Source: Falsiroseomonas sp038250135
GTDB lineage: Bacteria; Pseudomonadota; Alphaproteobacteria; Acetobacterales; Acetobacteraceae
NCBI GenBank assembly: GCA_038250135.1
Contig: JBBSCP010000261.1
Location: 1-6,766, forward strand
DNA: 6,766 bases
Reading direction: 5' to 3'
In this document: positions 4,795 through 6,766 of the stretch, in pieces
Numbering within the stretch: position 1 is the stretch's first letter
Layout of the letters: each line of letters begins with the position of its first letter
Program-made: the position numbers and the translations under genes
The notes under the pieces: model-generated
Database searches by the model: none
What the model was told of the DNA's origin: nothing
Seen by the model: only the letters and a program-made list of their open reading frames with translations

Positions 4795-5427
4795 ATGAGC
4801 GGCGCGGCAGGGGATGGCAAAGGCGCCGGCGATCCGGCGATGGACGATATCCTCGCCTCGATCAGGCGAATCCTGAACGAGGATGAGGGCGCCCCGGCCA
4901 CAGCGCCAGCCACGCCGCCCGCCACACCGCCAGCCGGGCCACCGCCGGCGACCGATGTGGCGGAGCTCGAACCGCTGGTGCTGACCGAGGACATGCTCGT
5001 GGCCCAGCCTTCAGCGTCATTGCCGGTCGCGCCTTCGCCGGTCCCGCCTTTGCCGGACCCGCCCAAGCCGGTGCCGCCTTTGCCGATCCCGCCTTTGCCG
5101 ATGGGGGCCGAAACGCCGCTGCAGGCACTTTCTGCACCGGAGCCCGAACCAGCGCCGCAACCGGATCCTGGGCCGTCGGCAAGCTTTGGTGACCTCGTCG
5201 CCCCGGCCGTCGCGGCCGCCACCACCGCGGCACTGGGGCACTTGCTTCGCGCCGTCGCGGCCGAGCGGAGCGCGCCGGTACATCGCGGCGGCCCCTCGAT
5301 CGAGGATGTGGTACGGGAGGAGTTGCGCCCGCTGCTGAAATCCTGGCTCGACCAGCATCTGCCGCCACTGGTTGAGCGTCTGGTACGCACCGAAATCGAG
5401 CGCGTGGTGGGCCGCGCGCCGCCCTGA
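4795..5427 (+). CDS. popZ: PopZ, polar organizing protein (DUF2497)
   Basis: The 210-residue protein has the three-part PopZ plan. The N-terminal partner-binding helix is MDDILASIRRILNEDE (16-31). A proline-rich disordered linker spans about 32-130, roughly one third proline with only about ten acidic residues. The C-terminal helical oligomerisation region includes FGDLVAPAVAAATTAALGHL (131-150) and a conserved block from IEDVVREELRPLLKSWLD (169-186) to about residue 206. In Caulobacter PopZ forms a polar condensate that tethers ParB-bound centromeres and recruits cell-cycle kinases and other partners; the same role is inferred here. Caulobacter PopZ is 177 residues, so this linker is longer. 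It contains six 15-bp in-frame repeats (residues 74-103, consensus PPLPx). The start is ATG 4795, with AAGGG at 4781-4785 inside the end of tolC. The position before valS is the usual alphaproteobacterial arrangement and supports the name. Confidence 0.93.
   Translation: MSGAAGDGKGAGDPAMDDILASIRRILNEDEGAPATAPATPPATPPAGPPPATDVAELEPLVLTEDMLVAQPSASLPVAPSPVPPLPDPPKPVPPLPIPPLPMGAETPLQALSAPEPEPAPQPDPGPSASFGDLVAPAVAAATTAALGHLLRAVAAERSAPVHRGGPSIEDVVREELRPLLKSWLDQHLPPLVERLVRTEIERVVGRAPP
5014..5103 (+). repeat. Six tandem 15-bp repeats in the popZ linker
   Basis: Six units of exactly 15 bp start at 5014, 5029, 5044, 5059, 5074 and 5089. The consensus is CCGCCTTTGCCGRTS, and the units at 5074 and 5089 differ only in the last base. 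All are in frame and encode ASLPV, APSPV, PPLPD, PPKPV, PPLPI and PPLPM in turn. Units become more alike towards the 3' end, as expected of recent slippage growth. Confidence 0.9.
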
Positions 5428-5496
5428 CCCCTCCCTGATCCATGACGGCGGCCGCAGGCCTTGACGGCCGGGCGTCGGGCAGGGAAGGGATGCCGC

Positions 5497-6766
5497 ATGC
5501 TCGATAAATCCTTCGACCCCGCCGCCGTTGAATCCCGCCTCTACGAGGGGTGGGAGAGATCCGGCGCCTTCGCCTGCGACCCAGCCTCATCGGCCAAGCC
5601 CTTCACCATCATGATCCCGCCGCCCAACGTCACGGGCAGCCTGCATATCGGCCACGCACTGACCATGACGGTGCAGGACATGCTGACGCGTTGGCGCCGC
5701 ATGCAGGGCCGCGACGCGCTGTGGCAGCCTGGCACCGACCATGCCGGCATCGCGACGCAGATGGTGGTGGAACGCCTGCTCGGCAGCCAGGGGCTCGACC
5801 GCCGCAAGATGGGGCGTGAGACGTTCCTGAAGCATGTGTGGGAATGGAAGGCGCAATCCGGCGGCTCCATCACGCGCCAACTCCGCCGCCTCGGCGCCAG
5901 CCTCGACTGGCCGCGCGAGCGCTTCACGATGGATGAGGGCCTCTCCGCCGCGGTGCGGGAGGTGTTCGTCACGCTGCACGCGCAGGGGTTGCTCTATCGC
6001 GACCGGCGGCTGGTGAATTGGGACCCGGTGTTCCAGACCGCGATCTCGGACCTCGAAGTCGAGGCGCGAGAGGTGAAGGGGCACCTCTGGTTCCTGAAAT
6101 ACCCGGTGGAAGGGCAGGCGGGGCGCTTCCTCACGGTGGCGACGACGCGGCCCGAGACGATGCTCGGCGATACCGCGGTGGCCGTACATCCCGAGGATGC
6201 GCGTTTCGCTGACCTGATCGGGAAGCACCTAGTACTGCCGCTGACCGGGCGGCGGATTCCGGTGGTGGCGGATACCTATTCGGACCCCGAGAAGGGCACC
6301 GGCGCGGTGAAGATCACGCCGGCGCATGACTTCAACGATTTCGAGGTCGGCAAGCGCCACGCGCTCGGCATGCCCTCCGTGCTGGATGCGGATGCGAAGG
6401 TGACGCTGGCCGAGATTGGCGGCGACTGGGCCGAGGCCGAGTTCCTCCGCTCGCTGGAGGGGATGGAGCGCTTCGCCGCGCGCAAGGCGATCGTCGCGAA
6501 GCTGGAAGAACTGGAACTCGTCGAGAAGATCGAGCCGCACACGCATCAGGTGCCGCATGGCGACCGCAGCGGCGTGCCGATCGAACCTCGCCTGACCATG
6601 CAATGGTATGTCGATGCGCACACGCTCGCGCAGCCCGCCATCAAGGCGGTGGAGACCGGGCAGACGGTGTTCGTGCCGCGGCAATGGGAAAACACCTTCT
6701 TCGCCTGGATGCGCGACATCCAGCCCTGGTGCGTCTCGCGCCAGCTGTGGTGGGGGCACCAGATCC
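5497..6766 (+). CDS. valS: Valine--tRNA ligase (N-terminal 423 residues; 3' end beyond window)
   Basis: This is a class I aminoacyl-tRNA synthetase that joins valine to tRNA-Val in the cytoplasm and edits mischarged threonine. The reading frame stays open to the right edge after 423 codons plus one base. The catalytic N-terminus has PPPNVTGSLHIGHAL, with the HIGH signature at 50-53. The CP1 editing domain carries TTRPETMLGDTAVAVHP (216-232) and GTGAVKITPAHD (267-278), both typical of ValS. The last visible residues QPWCVSRQLWWGHQI (409-423) return to the catalytic core. The KMSKS loop, anticodon-binding domain and C-terminal coiled coil lie outside. The start is ATG 5497 with GGGAAGGGA just upstream; the ATG at 5490 reads into a stop within six codons. 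The gene follows popZ after 69 nt. Confidence 0.98.
   Translation, partial: MLDKSFDPAAVESRLYEGWERSGAFACDPASSAKPFTIMIPPPNVTGSLHIGHALTMTVQDMLTRWRRMQGRDALWQPGTDHAGIATQMVVERLLGSQGLDRRKMGRETFLKHVWEWKAQSGGSITRQLRRLGASLDWPRERFTMDEGLSAAVREVFVTLHAQGLLYRDRRLVNWDPVFQTAISDLEVEAREVKGHLWFLKYPVEGQAGRFLTVATTRPETMLGDTAVAVHPEDARFADLIGKHLVLPLTGRRIPVVADTYSDPEKGTGAVKITPAHDFNDFEVGKRHALGMPSVLDADAKVTLAEIGGDWAEAEFLRSLEGMERFAARKAIVAKLEELELVEKIEPHTHQVPHGDRSGVPIEPRLTMQWYVDAHTLAQPAIKAVETGQTVFVPRQWENTFFAWMRDIQPWCVSRQLWWGHQI

Noticed and set aside
5014..5103. The 15-bp repeats as a CRISPR array or iteron origin
   Set aside because: The units are contiguous with no spacers, are in frame, and encode part of PopZ.
4770..5498. 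242-residue Gly/Ser-rich minus-strand frame across popZ
   Set aside because: The glycine-rich repeats are just the reverse complement of the proline codons of the PopZ linker.
5587..6228. 213-residue minus-strand frame inside valS
   Set aside because: It is antisense to the HIGH and CP1 motifs of ValS, which are conserved on the plus strand.

Overview
The window looks like a chromosomal piece of a high-GC alphaproteobacterium. An Acetobacteraceae or Rhodospirillales member is my best guess, but that is inference. The right two thirds is the conserved alphaproteobacterial order Pcm-like methyltransferase, tolC, popZ (DUF2497), valS, all on the plus strand. The left third is accessory and lies on the minus strand.

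Layout. (1) Bases 1-705, minus: the first 235 residues of a surface or secreted protein that runs off the left edge. It has no signal peptide and enters an SdrD B-like calcium-binding repeat. (2) 865-1443, minus: a small complete PEP-CTERM protein with signal peptide, VPEP motif, transmembrane helix and Arg-rich tail, i.e. an exosortase/archaeosortase-type sorting substrate. (3) About 1444-1870: an AT-rich non-coding stretch (roughly 40% GC at 1501-1680). It holds a sigma-54-like -24/-12 element (1520-1534, minus) facing the PEP-CTERM gene, and three CTGAAAA heptamers. (4) About 1880-2154, plus: a frameshifted remnant of the C-terminus of an IS66-family TnpC transposase. (5) 2264-2338 and 2421-2491, minus: tRNA-Asn(GTT) and tRNA-Cys(GCA). 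(6) 2611-6766, plus: Pcm-like protein, TolC, PopZ and the first 423 residues of ValS.

How the parts work together. The plus-strand block is tightly packed: 72 nt between pcm and tolC, 3 nt between tolC and popZ, and 69 nt between popZ and valS. It is probably at least partly co-transcribed from a sigma-70-type promoter at 2560-2588. The products do unrelated jobs: a SAM-dependent methyltransferase fold, an outer-membrane export duct, the cell-pole scaffold and valyl-tRNA charging. The minus-strand surface-protein pair may be a small secreted or matrix module under RpoN control, a known theme for PEP-CTERM systems. No exosortase or regulator lies in the window.

I found no wholly new system. 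The most notable points are the sigma-54-like promoter on the PEP-CTERM gene, a six-unit 15-bp in-frame tandem repeat encoding PPLPx pentapeptides in the PopZ linker, the IS66 fossil between accessory and core DNA, and the loss of the catalytic serine motif in the Pcm-like protein.
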